From DATBAK01 sp036787815 (GTDB lineage Bacteria > Actinomycetota > Acidimicrobiia > IMCC26256 > PALSA-610): DNA of 9,250 bases. The stretch spans positions 1 through 9,250 of the forward strand of contig DAIQOP010000146.1 in assembly GCA_036787815.1 (NCBI GenBank), read 5' to 3'. The notes under the pieces were generated by a model, which searched no databases, had not been told where the DNA came from, and was given only the letters and a program-made list of their open reading frames with translations. The number at the start of each line of letters is the position of its first letter. The first letter of the stretch is position 1. This document shows, piece by piece, positions 1-7,523 of the stretch. The translations under genes and the position numbers were made by a program.

Positions 1-202
1 CGGGCAACGTCGCGCTCAGGCGTTCGGCTGAGCCGTCGGTCGAGCCGTTGTCGACGACGACGACCTCGGGCGCACCGGCGCTGGTCTCGTCGAGGATCGA
101 CCGCACACACCGTTCGAGCAGGTCGCCGTAGTTGTAGTTGACGACGACGGCCGACCAACGCGCCCGTGGGTGACCCGGCGACCCGTCGTCAGTCGACGAC
201 AC
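1..202 (-). CDS. Family 2 glycosyltransferase, N-terminal part only (runs off left edge)
   Basis: Sixty-seven N-terminal residues are visible. After a short polar leader the protein reads WSAVVVNYNYGDLLERCVRS, then PEVVVVDNGSTDGSAERL. This is the opening of a GT-A fold family 2 glycosyltransferase: a first beta strand, a helix, and the nucleotide-binding VVDNGSTDGS loop. The VVNYN...VVDNGSTDGS version is typical of WbbL-like rhamnosyltransferases, but the donor cannot be assigned from this fragment. The metal-binding DxD and everything after it lie outside the window. I chose the GTG at 202-200 because it is the first in-frame start before the domain. It overlaps the end of the preceding glycosyltransferase by 14 nt, which suggests translational coupling. 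No good Shine-Dalgarno sequence precedes it. The enzyme is probably cytoplasmic or peripheral to the membrane and acts in the same surface-glycan pathway as its neighbours. Confidence 0.85.
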   Translation of the reverse strand, partial: MSSTDDGSPGHPRARWSAVVVNYNYGDLLERCVRSILDETSAGAPEVVVVDNGSTDGSAERLSATLP

Positions 203-899
203 GACACTTGAGCAGCATCCACAGCGCACCGAAGCCGTCGCGCCAGGAGATCTTCTTGCCCTCGTCGAACTCGCGGCCGGCATACGAGATCGGCACCTCG
301 TAGATGCGGATGTGCCGGCGCAGGATCTTCGCCGTGATCTCGGGTTCGATGTCGAAGTGGTCGGCCTTCAGCTCCAGGGGCTCGAGGACGGAGCGCGCGA
401 TGAGCTTGTAACAGGTCTCCATGTCGGAGAGCGTCGTGTTGTACAGCACGTTGGTGACGAGCGAGAGGAAGCGGTTGCCGACCCAGTGCAGGAAGAGCAT
501 GTTGCGACGCTCACCGGTGAAGCGCGAGCCGTACACGACCAACGCCTTGCCCCGCAGCACCGGCGCGAGGAGCTTCGGCCAATCTTCGGGGTCGTACTCG
601 AGGTCGGCGTCCTGGATGAGGACGAGATCGCCGGTGACGTGCGCGATCCCGGTGCGCACGGAGGCGCCCTTGCCCCGATTCGTCGGGTGCGAGATCACGC
701 GCACGGTGCTGTCGTGCAGCTGGCGGAGCACGTCGGTGCTGCCATCGGTGCTGCCGTCGTCGACCACGATGATCTCGAGCTCGAGATCACCGGGAAGCTC
801 GACCGCGCGCATGCGGCGCAGGATCTCGGCGACCGTGTTGCGCTCGTTCAGCACCGGCACGATCACCGACAGCTTCTTGAAGTCCGTATCGGGATTCAT
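189..899 (-). CDS. Family 2 glycosyltransferase, DPM/DPG-synthase-like (polyprenyl-phosphate sugar synthase type)
   Basis: This is a complete 236-residue GT-A glycosyltransferase. Visible landmarks are the first strand SVIVPVLNE (11-19), the nucleotide-binding VVDDGSTDGS (45-54), NRGKGASVRTG (74-84), the DxD-bearing QDADLEYDP (96-104), YGSRF (123-127), DMETCYKL (159-166), FDIEPEITAKILRR (182-195) and EVPISYAGR (201-209). The order and spacing match the DPM1/DPG-synthase-like subfamily, which transfers a sugar from a nucleotide donor to a polyprenyl or dolichyl phosphate. No C-terminal membrane segments follow, so it is of the short soluble or membrane-associated type. The ATG at 899-897 lies 12 nt after the upstream stop codon. 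The next glycosyltransferase starts inside its 3' end. The sugar it uses is not determined. Its position directly after a GT-C membrane protein suggests it makes the lipid-linked donor for that enzyme, which is inference. Confidence 0.9.
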   Translation of the reverse strand: MNPDTDFKKLSVIVPVLNERNTVAEILRRMRAVELPGDLELEIIVVDDGSTDGSTDVLRQLHDSTVRVISHPTNRGKGASVRTGIAHVTGDLVLIQDADLEYDPEDWPKLLAPVLRGKALVVYGSRFTGERRNMLFLHWVGNRFLSLVTNVLYNTTLSDMETCYKLIARSVLEPLELKADHFDIEPEITAKILRRHIRIYEVPISYAGREFDEGKKISWRDGFGALWMLLKCRVVD

Positions 900-911
900 C
901 GCGAGCGCATC

Positions 912-2516
912 CTAGGTTTCTCCGAGTCGTCGATCGGCACCGGCGATCCCCACTGCGAGACGCCTCCGCCCCTGCTCGATGCGGTCCGAGAGCACCGCGA
1001 CGCAGATCGCGGCAACGCAACCGATCGCGGCCAGGAGCAGCATCCCGACGCCGAACGGGGAGGCGCGATGCTGGAACCAGTAGAGGGGCATGTGCACTTC
1101 GCGCGAGCCGATGCGCTTGAGGTTCCACATGATCTGGTTGCCGCCGAAGCTCCAGCGGTACTTGTCGAGACGTTGATCGACCGTGGCGTGCTGGATCGCC
1201 TTCGGCAGGGTCTTGACGTCGCCGATCTCAGCGAAGATGTCGCGGTACGACACGAGCACCGACGCGACCTGCACGACGGCGCTCGTCGCGGCCAACGCGG
1301 CGACGACGACGATCGCCGGCCATCTCACGCGTCGGGCCACGGTGTGCAGCCACTCGAAGACCTCGCCGAGCGGGATCGCGAGCACCGCGCACAGCGGGAG
1401 CAGGAATCGCGGACCCCACGAGTTCCCTCCCTCGGGCGTCCACCAGCGGGCGTAGAACACGACACGCAGCACGAACATCGCGACGATCACCACCGCGAGC
1501 GATCTGCGCCGTCGGGCCAGCAGGAACAACCCGGGGATCGCAAGCAGGAGGATCGGCGAGAACACGAAGAACGACTTGCCGTGACTCACGAGCAGGAGCC
1601 GGACACCTTGGCCGAGCGGATTCGAGAACCCGCGCTTGTCGTACGCCCCGCTGTAGCCGACCTGGAACAGGTTGCCATATCGCAGCTGGTCGTAGAACAA
1701 CGTCCACGCCAACGCGAGGCCGAGCGGGATCCCGAGTCGCAGGATCCACGAGCGCCAGGTCGCGATCAACTCCCGGTAGCCGCGGAAGAGCATCATCAGC
1801 GCGACGATCGGCCCGAGCAGGACGAGCGAATCGGGTCGGAAGAGGATCGCGATCGCGGCGCCGATCCCGATGACCAGCGCGCCACGCGGGCGCTTCTCGT
1901 CCCAGAGGACGAGCCCGAGCAGCATCAGCGTGGACCCGAGTGCGACACCCGGTTCCGCGAAGAACTCGCTGCTGTAGAGGGGCGCCATCGTGAGGAACGC
2001 GAACGCGAGCGCGGCCAGCACCGCGCTCGACCGTCGCCAGCCGAGCACCATTCCCGTCTTGGCGATGACCACGGTCGCGGCCGCGAGCAGGAGCGGGTTC
2101 GCGACGCCGAGAAACGTTGCCCCGGCCGGATTGCTGGTCAGCTGGAAGTGCCACAACGGGACGAGCATGAGCGAGTAGCCGATGCCGAACTTGGCGTACG
2201 GACCGGGATCGCGCGGGAACGCGCCGTACGCGCGGCAACACTGCTTGAGGCTGCCGTGCTGGAGCAGGTTCTGGGCAACGCTCGCCATGGACTTGCCGTC
2301 CCAGACGTCGATCTGACCCCGTTCGAGGGCCAGGTACGCAGCCATCACCCCGATCCCGAGCAACGCCAGCAACACGGCGTCGCGCCGCGTGCGGGCGCTC
2401 GCGAGACGGCCGTCACCAGAACTTCTGGGGTTGTCGCCAGCAATGCTCGTGGGAGTCATGCTCGTATTCGGCCGGAGGTCGCGGCGCCGAAACCTAGTCG
2501 AGAAGCCCGCCGTCAC
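912..2516 (-). CDS. Polytopic membrane glycosyltransferase, GT-C-like, uncharacterised
   Basis: The protein has up to 534 residues with about ten to twelve hydrophobic segments, roughly at 47-64, 112-122, 135-157, 164-180, 190-205, 210-226, 229-244, 258-275, 315-334, 339-356, 370-385, 400-423 and 488-508. The first exterior loop carries DVWDGKSM (70-77) and then YAKFGIGYSLMLVPL (107-121). Acidic residues in this loop are typical of GT-C enzymes that use polyprenyl-phosphate sugars. A later loop has RWWTPEGGNSWGPRFLLPL (357-375), a pattern I know from uncharacterised actinobacterial family-39-like proteins. A Cys-Cys pair sits at 93-94. The start is uncertain. The GTG at 2516 gives a polar 19-residue extension, while the ATG at 2459 (Met20) gives 515 residues and leaves room for a TAGGTT -10-like box at 2496-2491. 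The stop lies 12 nt before the DPM-like glycosyltransferase. Acceptor and donor are unknown. Confidence 0.8.
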   Translation of the reverse strand: MTAGFSTRFRRRDLRPNTSMTPTSIAGDNPRSSGDGRLASARTRRDAVLLALLGIGVMAAYLALERGQIDVWDGKSMASVAQNLLQHGSLKQCCRAYGAFPRDPGPYAKFGIGYSLMLVPLWHFQLTSNPAGATFLGVANPLLLAAATVVIAKTGMVLGWRRSSAVLAALAFAFLTMAPLYSSEFFAEPGVALGSTLMLLGLVLWDEKRPRGALVIGIGAAIAILFRPDSLVLLGPIVALMMLFRGYRELIATWRSWILRLGIPLGLALAWTLFYDQLRYGNLFQVGYSGAYDKRGFSNPLGQGVRLLLVSHGKSFFVFSPILLLAIPGLFLLARRRRSLAVVIVAMFVLRVVFYARWWTPEGGNSWGPRFLLPLCAVLAIPLGEVFEWLHTVARRVRWPAIVVVAALAATSAVVQVASVLVSYRDIFAEIGDVKTLPKAIQHATVDQRLDKYRWSFGGNQIMWNLKRIGSREVHMPLYWFQHRASPFGVGMLLLAAIGCVAAICVAVLSDRIEQGRRRLAVGIAGADRRLGET

Positions 2517-2528
2517 AGCGGAGCCGCG

Positions 2529-3479
2529 CTACGAACCGTCGCCGACGGCTCGTTCCTTCTGGTACCACTCGTACGTCCGCACGAGGCCTTCGCGCAGCGA
2601 CACCTGCGGTTCCCAGCCCAGTTGCTCGCGGGCGAGGGTGATGTCGGGGCAACGACGGGTGGGATCGTCGGTCGGCAGTGGTTCGAACACGAGCTCGGAA
2701 TCGGATCCGGTGACCTCGAGCACGAACTGCGCGAGCTGCGCCACCGTGAACTCCGCCGGGTTCCCGATGTTGACCGGGCCGACGAGGCCGGAGTCGAGGA
2801 GAGCGAGGATCCCGCGCACCTCGTCGTCGACGTAGCAGTACGCGCGCGTCTGGCTGCCGTCGCCGTAGACGGTGAGTGGGCGACCGTCCATCGCCTGCAC
2901 GAGGAAGTTCGACACGACCCGGCCGTCGGCCGCCCGCAGGCGGGGGCCGTAGGTGTTGAAGATGCGCACGATCCCGATGTCGACCCCGAGCTCGCGGTGG
3001 TACGTCATCGTGAGGGTCTCGGCGAAGCGCTTCGCCTCGTCGTAGACCGCCCGCGGGCCGATCGAGTTCACGTTGCCCCAGTACGTCTCGCGCTGGGGGT
3101 GCTCCTGCGGCTCTCCGTAGATCTCGCTCGTCGACGCGAGCAGGAACCGGGCGCCGTGCTCGAGGGCGAGGTCGAGCGCCCGGCGCGTACCGAGCGAACC
3201 CGCGTCGAGGGTCTCGAAGGGGTGCGCGAGGTACTCGAACGGGCTGGCCGGGCTGGCGAAGTGCATGACGCGGTCGACGGGCCCGGTGACGGGCATCTCG
3301 ACCGATACGTCGCACTCGACGAACTCGAATCCCGGCTCACCTTCGAGGTGGGCGAGGTTGTCGCGCGTGCCGGTGATGAGGCTGTCGAGCGCCACCACCT
3401 CGTCGCCGCGGGCGATGAGGGCGTCGCACAGGTGCGAACCGACGAATCCGGCACCGCCGGTGATCACGACGCGAGCCAT
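2529..3479 (-). CDS. uxs: UDP-glucuronate decarboxylase (UDP-xylose synthase), SDR family
   Basis: This 316-residue NAD-dependent extended SDR converts UDP-glucuronate to UDP-xylose. Visible landmarks are the Rossmann GGAGFVGS (8-15), a downstream ALDSLITG (30-37), HFASPASP (73-80), the catalytic STSEIYG (116-122, Glu119), and the YxxxK pair in YDEAK (Tyr146, Lys150). GNVNSIGPR (135-143), RIFNTYGPR (172-180), YGDGSQTRAYCYVDD (205-219) and DDPTRRCPDI (271-280) follow. SPASP, TSE and GNVN-IGPR in this order point to UXS rather than to a generic epimerase. The ATG at 3479-3477 shares its A with the TGA stop of the UDP-glucose dehydrogenase (TGATG), so the two are translationally coupled. This start also places the Rossmann motif at the N-terminus as expected. 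The open frame extends further upstream, but there it only reads out of frame through the dehydrogenase. A C-4 epimerase or dehydratase is a less likely alternative. Confidence 0.88.
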   Translation of the reverse strand: MARVVITGGAGFVGSHLCDALIARGDEVVALDSLITGTRDNLAHLEGEPGFEFVECDVSVEMPVTGPVDRVMHFASPASPFEYLAHPFETLDAGSLGTRRALDLALEHGARFLLASTSEIYGEPQEHPQRETYWGNVNSIGPRAVYDEAKRFAETLTMTYHRELGVDIGIVRIFNTYGPRLRAADGRVVSNFLVQAMDGRPLTVYGDGSQTRAYCYVDDEVRGILALLDSGLVGPVNIGNPAEFTVAQLAQFVLEVTGSDSELVFEPLPTDDPTRRCPDITLAREQLGWEPQVSLREGLVRTYEWYQKERAVGDGS

Positions 3480-4771
3480 CAGCGCCCGACACCCGTGTAG
3501 GCGAAGCCGCGGCGCCGCAGGGCCGCGGGATCCAGGAGGTTGCGGGCGTCGACGATCGCGGGCGACGCCATCGCCGCGCGCACACGGTCGAAGTCGAGCC
3601 AGCGGAACTCGTCCCACTCGGTCAGCACCGCGAGCACCTGGGCGCCGGCGCACGCCTCGTACGGATCGCCGCACACCTCGATGCCCGCCGGGATGCGTCC
3701 GCCCCCGACCTCGACCGCCGGGTCGTAGCCGCGCACCTTGGCGCCGAGCTCGATGAGGCGGCCCGCGATCACGAGCGCAGGTGAATCGCGCAGGTCGTCC
3801 GTGTCGGCCTTGAAGGTGAGGCCCCAGACCGCGACCGACAGACCGTCGAGGTCGCCGCCGGCCGCGTGGAGCACCTTGTCGACCATGCGCTGCTGCTGGG
3901 CCCGGTTGACGTCCTGCACGCCCTTGAGCAGACCGAAGTCGTAGCCGGCCTGCTCGGCGGTGTAGAGCAGCGCGGCGGTGTCCTTGGGGAAGCACGACCC
4001 GCCGTAGCCCGGGCCGGGGTGCAGGAACTCGAACCCGATCCGCTTGTCGTAGCCCATGCCGAGCGCGACTTCGCGCACGTCGGCGTCGACCGACTCGCAC
4101 AGGTTCGAGATCGCGTTGATGAACGAGATCTTCGTGGCGAGGAACGCGTTGGACGCGTACTTGATCATCTCGGCCGATGCCGGGTCGGTGACGAGCACCG
4201 GCGCGCGCACGGCGCGGTAGAGATCGGAGATGCGCACGGCCGCGCCGGGGTCGTCGCAGCCGATGACGATGCGGTCGGGGTTCAGGAAGTCGCGGACCGC
4301 CGCGCCTTCGCGCAGGAACTCGGGGTTCGACGCCACCGTGACCCGGTCGAGCGCGGCGCCCGATTCACCCAGGATCTGCTGGACCCGCCGGGTCGAACCG
4401 ACCGGCATCGTCGACTTGTTCACGATGACGGTGCCCGACGCGAGGGCGGGCGCGATCTCGCGGGCCGCGGCCTCGACGTAGGAGAGGTCGGCCTCGCCGT
4501 CGTCGCCCTGGGGTGTCGGCACGCAGAGGAACACGAGCTCGGCACCGCCGACCGCGTTCGCGGCACCGACGACGAACGACAGGCGGCGCGCGGCCAGGCC
4601 GGCCCCGACGAGTTGCGGCAGTCCCTCCTCGCGGATGGGGATCTCGCCACGCGAGAGCCGGGCGACGCGGTCGGCATCGATATCGGCGCAGACCACGTCG
4701 TGGCCGAGTGATGCCAGGCACGCGGCGGTCGTCAGCCCGACGTACCCCGCTCCGATGACGGCGACTCTCAT
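3479..4771 (-). CDS. ugd: UDP-glucose 6-dehydrogenase
   Basis: This 430-residue enzyme oxidises UDP-glucose to UDP-glucuronate with two NAD+. The N-terminal Rossmann domain begins with VIGAGYVG (5-12), followed by FLCVPTP (81-87) and NKSTMPVGST (118-127). NPEFLREG (149-156) supplies the conserved catalytic-domain glutamate. The central domain has EMIKYASNAFLATKISFIN (201-219, Lys204) and the thioester loop GPGYGGSCFPKD (253-264) with catalytic Cys260. The C-terminal UDP-binding domain has GLTFKADTDDLRDSPAL (317-333) and LTEWDEF (383-389). Length and motif order are those of a complete bacterial enzyme. The ATG at 4771 places the Rossmann motif directly at the N-terminus. A GGAG lies 4 nt upstream, at 4779-4776. 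The product feeds the decarboxylase encoded next, with which it shares one base. It may be the first enzyme gene of the sugar operon. Confidence 0.96.
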   Translation of the reverse strand: MRVAVIGAGYVGLTTAACLASLGHDVVCADIDADRVARLSRGEIPIREEGLPQLVGAGLAARRLSFVVGAANAVGGAELVFLCVPTPQGDDGEADLSYVEAAAREIAPALASGTVIVNKSTMPVGSTRRVQQILGESGAALDRVTVASNPEFLREGAAVRDFLNPDRIVIGCDDPGAAVRISDLYRAVRAPVLVTDPASAEMIKYASNAFLATKISFINAISNLCESVDADVREVALGMGYDKRIGFEFLHPGPGYGGSCFPKDTAALLYTAEQAGYDFGLLKGVQDVNRAQQQRMVDKVLHAAGGDLDGLSVAVWGLTFKADTDDLRDSPALVIAGRLIELGAKVRGYDPAVEVGGGRIPAGIEVCGDPYEACAGAQVLAVLTEWDEFRWLDFDRVRAAMASPAIVDARNLLDPAALRRRGFAYTGVGR

Positions 4772-4815
4772 GCGGCTCCGAAGGTGCTCGGCATCACCGG
4801 CGACTGGTTCGACAT
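4768..4815 (-). CDS. Possible 15-residue upstream ORF coupled to ugd
   Basis: A short frame reads MSNQSPVMPSTFGAA and stops at TGA, which overlaps the ugd ATG as ATGA. Its ATG is 9 nt after a TAGACT box, so a transcript from that box would be leaderless or nearly so for this frame. The GGAG in front of ugd lies inside its last codons. The arrangement would let translation of the small frame pass ribosomes to ugd. No peptide family is recognised and no run of regulatory codons is seen. It may be a chance frame in the leader, because 15 codons is too short for coding statistics. Confidence 0.25.
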   Translation of the reverse strand: MSNQSPVMPSTFGAA

Positions 4816-4824
4816 CGAGGGTCC

Positions 4825-4830
4825 AGTCTA
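4825..4830 (-). promoter_or_regulatory. Candidate -10 box of a promoter for the ugd cluster
   Basis: On the minus strand TAGACT matches the actinobacterial TANNNT -10 pattern. It lies in the 99-nt gap between the LCP gene and ugd, the widest gap on this strand. Transcription would start near 4818. No convincing -35 hexamer is visible 16-18 nt upstream, where the sequence is G-rich. This would make ugd-uxs-GT genes separable from the LCP and acyl-CoA dehydrogenase genes. Support is only the short motif and its position. Confidence 0.35.
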
Positions 4831-4870
4831 GGAGGCACCCACGGTGTGCCCCCGGAACCCCGCACCGGAA

Positions 4871-6340
4871 TCAGCCGCAACCGACCGGCGGCCGCCCGGC
4901 CTCGGTCGGCGGTGCGGTGACACCGGGGGTGGAACCCGGGTTGGGAGGGACGGTACTGCTCGTGGTGGTGGGGCTCACCGGATGGCTGCCGGGCCGCGCG
5001 ACGCCATGGAAGTCGCGGCCGATCACCACGACGACCTGGGCATTGCCGGCCGGGCCGGAGAGCGGAACCAGCTTGCCCGCGCCCCCGAGCCACGATGCGA
5101 CGACCTGGGCCTTGCCCAGCGCGCCGGGCACGTAGCGCACCTCGGTCTGCTGGTAGTCGGAGCGGTCGGCGTCGCCGGTTGCTCCGCCGTCGGTGAAGCC
5201 GCCCGCGACGAGCGCGGTCTTGGTCGTGCCCGCGGCCCCCTTCACGCCCGAGCCGTTGAGCACCTGCACCGCGATCTGGTTCGTCGGGATCTTCGGCACG
5301 GTGCTGGTCGTGGTCGTCTTGATGAACGTGCGCAGTTGCTGGAAGATCGGTTCGGCGCGGGCCTGGTCGAGGATCAGCACGTCGTTCCCCTGGATCGTGG
5401 TGCCCGTCGACGGGACCGTCTGCATCACCACGGCGGCCGGATCGACGCTCCGGAACGCGCGCACGAGCGCGAGGAAGTCGTTGAGGGTCATGCCGCTGTC
5501 GCGCACGAGGTTCGGCACCGTCTTCTCGAGGAGTGCCTTGGCCGTGAACGGGTTGCGGGCGCCCTTGCTGATGGCCTCCTGCGCGAGGCTGCGGATGAAG
5601 TACTGCTGGCGGCGGATGCGCCCGAAGTCGGAGTCCGGCTCCTCGTACCAGTTCGCGGGGTTCGTCCCGCTGTGCGACGCGGTCGGGTACTTGTAATGGC
5701 GCGAACGCACGTACTGGAGCGCCTCCAGGCCGGTGAGCGCGACGCAACCGGGCTTCGGCACATTGAGGCCGGTGTACTGGTCGAACGCGGGAGTCGGGAA
5801 GAAGATGTGCACCTTGCCGATCGCGTTCACGATCTGGGCGAACGTGTCGAAGCCGACCTCGAGATAGTGGTTGATCGGCACGTTGAAGTCTTGTTCGATC
5901 GTCTGGATCAGCGTGGTGGGCCCGAAGTTGTACGCCGTGTTGATGCGCTGCATGCCGTGCCCCGCGATGTTGACCCACAGGTCGCGCGGGAACGACACGA
6001 GGAAGCCCTTGCCCGGCGACTTCGGGTCGACGTGGGCGATCATGATCGTGTCGGAGCGCTGACCCGTCTGGTACTGCGGGTTGCCGAAGTGCTGCTCGGC
6101 GATCGGGTCCTTCACGAACGCGCGGCTGTCGGATCCGACGATCAGGTAGTTGGCCGGCTGCGTCGACGCGGCGTGCTTCAACACCTTGTTGACGTCGACG
6201 GTCTTGGTGTGGTGCGTGATCTGGTCGTTCGCGAACCAGTACGCGTAGCCGATGCCTCCTGCCGTGGCGACGGAGACGACCACGAGGGCCGTGACGAAAC
6301 GGGCGACGAACGTGCGCCATTGGTCTCGGAGGGGCGTCAC
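4871..6340 (-). CDS. LytR-CpsA-Psr (LCP) family cell-wall glycopolymer ligase with LytR_C domain
   Basis: The 489-residue protein has a short cytoplasmic N-terminus, one membrane segment (about 14-36) and an extracytoplasmic remainder. LCP enzymes transfer polyprenyl-pyrophosphate-linked glycopolymers to peptidoglycan (or arabinogalactan in mycobacteria). The LCP domain (about 64-310) shows LIVGSDSR (66-73), RSDTIMIAHVDP (95-106), VSFPRDLWV (115-123, Arg119), RINTAYNFG (132-140) and DFGRIRRQQYFI (238-249). These hold the conserved arginines and aspartates that bind the lipid pyrophosphate and metal. A LytR_C domain (about 355-443) begins IAVQVLNGSGVKGAAG. A Thr/Ser/Pro/Gly-rich tail (449-489) ends in GCG and is probably disordered. 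The start is GTG at 6340, giving the expected membrane anchor, with no clear Shine-Dalgarno sequence. It lies 16 nt after the acyl-CoA dehydrogenase stop and just upstream of the UDP-sugar genes, so the glycan made there is a plausible substrate. Confidence 0.93.
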   Translation of the reverse strand: MTPLRDQWRTFVARFVTALVVVSVATAGGIGYAYWFANDQITHHTKTVDVNKVLKHAASTQPANYLIVGSDSRAFVKDPIAEQHFGNPQYQTGQRSDTIMIAHVDPKSPGKGFLVSFPRDLWVNIAGHGMQRINTAYNFGPTTLIQTIEQDFNVPINHYLEVGFDTFAQIVNAIGKVHIFFPTPAFDQYTGLNVPKPGCVALTGLEALQYVRSRHYKYPTASHSGTNPANWYEEPDSDFGRIRRQQYFIRSLAQEAISKGARNPFTAKALLEKTVPNLVRDSGMTLNDFLALVRAFRSVDPAAVVMQTVPSTGTTIQGNDVLILDQARAEPIFQQLRTFIKTTTTSTVPKIPTNQIAVQVLNGSGVKGAAGTTKTALVAGGFTDGGATGDADRSDYQQTEVRYVPGALGKAQVVASWLGGAGKLVPLSGPAGNAQVVVVIGRDFHGVARPGSHPVSPTTTSSTVPPNPGSTPGVTAPPTEAGRPPVGCG

Positions 6341-6356
6341 AACCCGACGATGCTAC

Positions 6357-7508
6357 CTACTCGACGGGGAGCCCCAGGCCTCGCGCGAGCACCAAACGCT
6401 GGATTTCGCTCGTGCCTTCGCCGATCTCGAGGATCTTGGCGTCGCGGTAGAGGCGGCTCACCGGGGAATCCTCCATGAAGCCGTAGCCACCGTGGATCTG
6501 CACGGCCTCGCGGGTCGCGGTGACGGCCACCTCGCTCGCGTAGAGCTTCGCCATCGCCGCGGCCTGGCGGTGCGGCTTGCCGTGCACGCGCAGCCATGCG
6601 GCCTTGTAGGTGAGGTTGCGCGCGTTCTCGACGGCAAGGGCCATGTCGGCGCACTTGAACGCCACCGCCTGGAAGCGGCCGATGGGCCCGCCGAACGCCT
6701 GACGGGCGCGCGCGTACTCGAGCGACGCGTCGAGGCACGCCTGCGCGAGACCGACGGCGAGCGCGGCGATCGCGACCCGCCCGTCGTCGAGGATGCTGAG
6801 GAACGTCTGAAAGCCGCGCCCGCGTTCGCCGAGCAGATGATCGGCGGGAACCCGGCAGCCGTTGAAGCCCAGCTCGTGCGTGTCGCTCGCGTGCCACCCC
6901 ATCTTGCGGTACGGCGCGGCGACGTGGAACCCCGGCGTTCCGGCGTCGATGACGATGTTCGAGATCTCGTTCGGACCGGTGCGCGCGGTGATCGTGACGC
7001 ACTTCGTGATCGGGGTTCCGGAGTTGGTGATGAAGGTCTTGCTGCCGTCGACCACCCACTCGTCGCCGTCGAGCGTCGCCTTCGTACGCGTCGCGCCGGC
7101 GTCGGAGCCGGCCTCGGCCTCGGTGAGGCCGAACGCGCCGAGCGCGGTGCCCGCGATCATCGGCACGAGGTACTCCTGCTTCTGCGCCTCCGTGCCTGAG
7201 TAGAAGAAGGGCGCGGCTCCGAGGCTCACCCCGGCTTCGAGGGTGATCGCCATCGAGGAGTCGACCCGGGCGAGCTCCTCGATCGCCAGGCAGTACGTGA
7301 GGAAGTCGGCGCCCCCGCCCCCGTACTCGTGCGGGAACGGCAGGCCGAACAGGCCGAGCTCCCCCATCTTCAGGACCGTGTCGACGGGGAACACCTCGTC
7401 GCGGTCCCACTGGGCGCAGTACGGGGCGATCTCCGAGCGCGCGAAGTCGCGCACGACCGCCCGGAAGTGCTCCTGCTCGTCGGTGAGGTCGAAGTCCACG
7501 GGCGCCAT
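6357..7508 (-). CDS. Acyl-CoA dehydrogenase
   Basis: This 383-residue flavoprotein would introduce a trans-2,3 double bond into an acyl-CoA and pass electrons to ETF. It begins DFDLTDEQEHFR (5-16), the usual N-terminal helix. The first signature is AFGLTEAEAGSDAGA (125-139). WVVDGSKTFITNSG (151-164) follows in the beta domain. The C-terminal helical domain has the flavin-contacting RQAFGGPIGRFQ (269-280) and the second signature, running from Gln337 (IHGGYGFMEDSP) through RLYRDAK to GEGTSEIQR. Glu364 is at the position of the catalytic base of short- and medium-chain enzymes. Length is normal. The ATG at 7508 is preferred because earlier in-frame codons add only a non-homologous Arg/Pro/Thr-rich stretch that lies over the divergent gene. 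Chain-length or branched-chain preference cannot be read. It sits upstream of the LCP gene with a 16-nt gap but has no evident link to glycan synthesis. Confidence 0.94.
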   Translation of the reverse strand: MAPVDFDLTDEQEHFRAVVRDFARSEIAPYCAQWDRDEVFPVDTVLKMGELGLFGLPFPHEYGGGGADFLTYCLAIEELARVDSSMAITLEAGVSLGAAPFFYSGTEAQKQEYLVPMIAGTALGAFGLTEAEAGSDAGATRTKATLDGDEWVVDGSKTFITNSGTPITKCVTITARTGPNEISNIVIDAGTPGFHVAAPYRKMGWHASDTHELGFNGCRVPADHLLGERGRGFQTFLSILDDGRVAIAALAVGLAQACLDASLEYARARQAFGGPIGRFQAVAFKCADMALAVENARNLTYKAAWLRVHGKPHRQAAAMAKLYASEVAVTATREAVQIHGGYGFMEDSPVSRLYRDAKILEIGEGTSEIQRLVLARGLGLPVE

Positions 7509-7523
7509 TCTGGCCCGGACCGG

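Noticed and set aside
729..755. Tandem repeat of TCGGTGCTGCC
   Set aside because: It encodes the duplicated Gly-Ser-Thr-Asp of the conserved VDDGSTDGSTD nucleotide-binding loop, so protein sequence explains it.
312..3500. A plus-strand open frame of over 1000 codons antisense to the glycosyltransferase and uxs genes
   Set aside because: It is very rich in Arg, Glu, Asp, His and Val, has no recognisable domain, and lies opposite three genes with clear family motifs. High GC at third codon positions removes stops from this antisense frame.
2529..4100. Extension of the UDP-glucuronate decarboxylase by about 200 N-terminal residues
   Set aside because: The added segment is out-of-frame UDP-glucose dehydrogenase sequence and Arg/Gly-rich. 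The Rossmann motif starts right after the ATG at 3479, which overlaps the ugd stop.
4838..4870. Possible terminator hairpin after the LCP gene (CGGTG and CACCG flanking a GC-rich loop)
   Set aside because: The stem is only 5 bp with a 16-nt loop, and no U-tract follows on the minus strand. Not enough to call a terminator.
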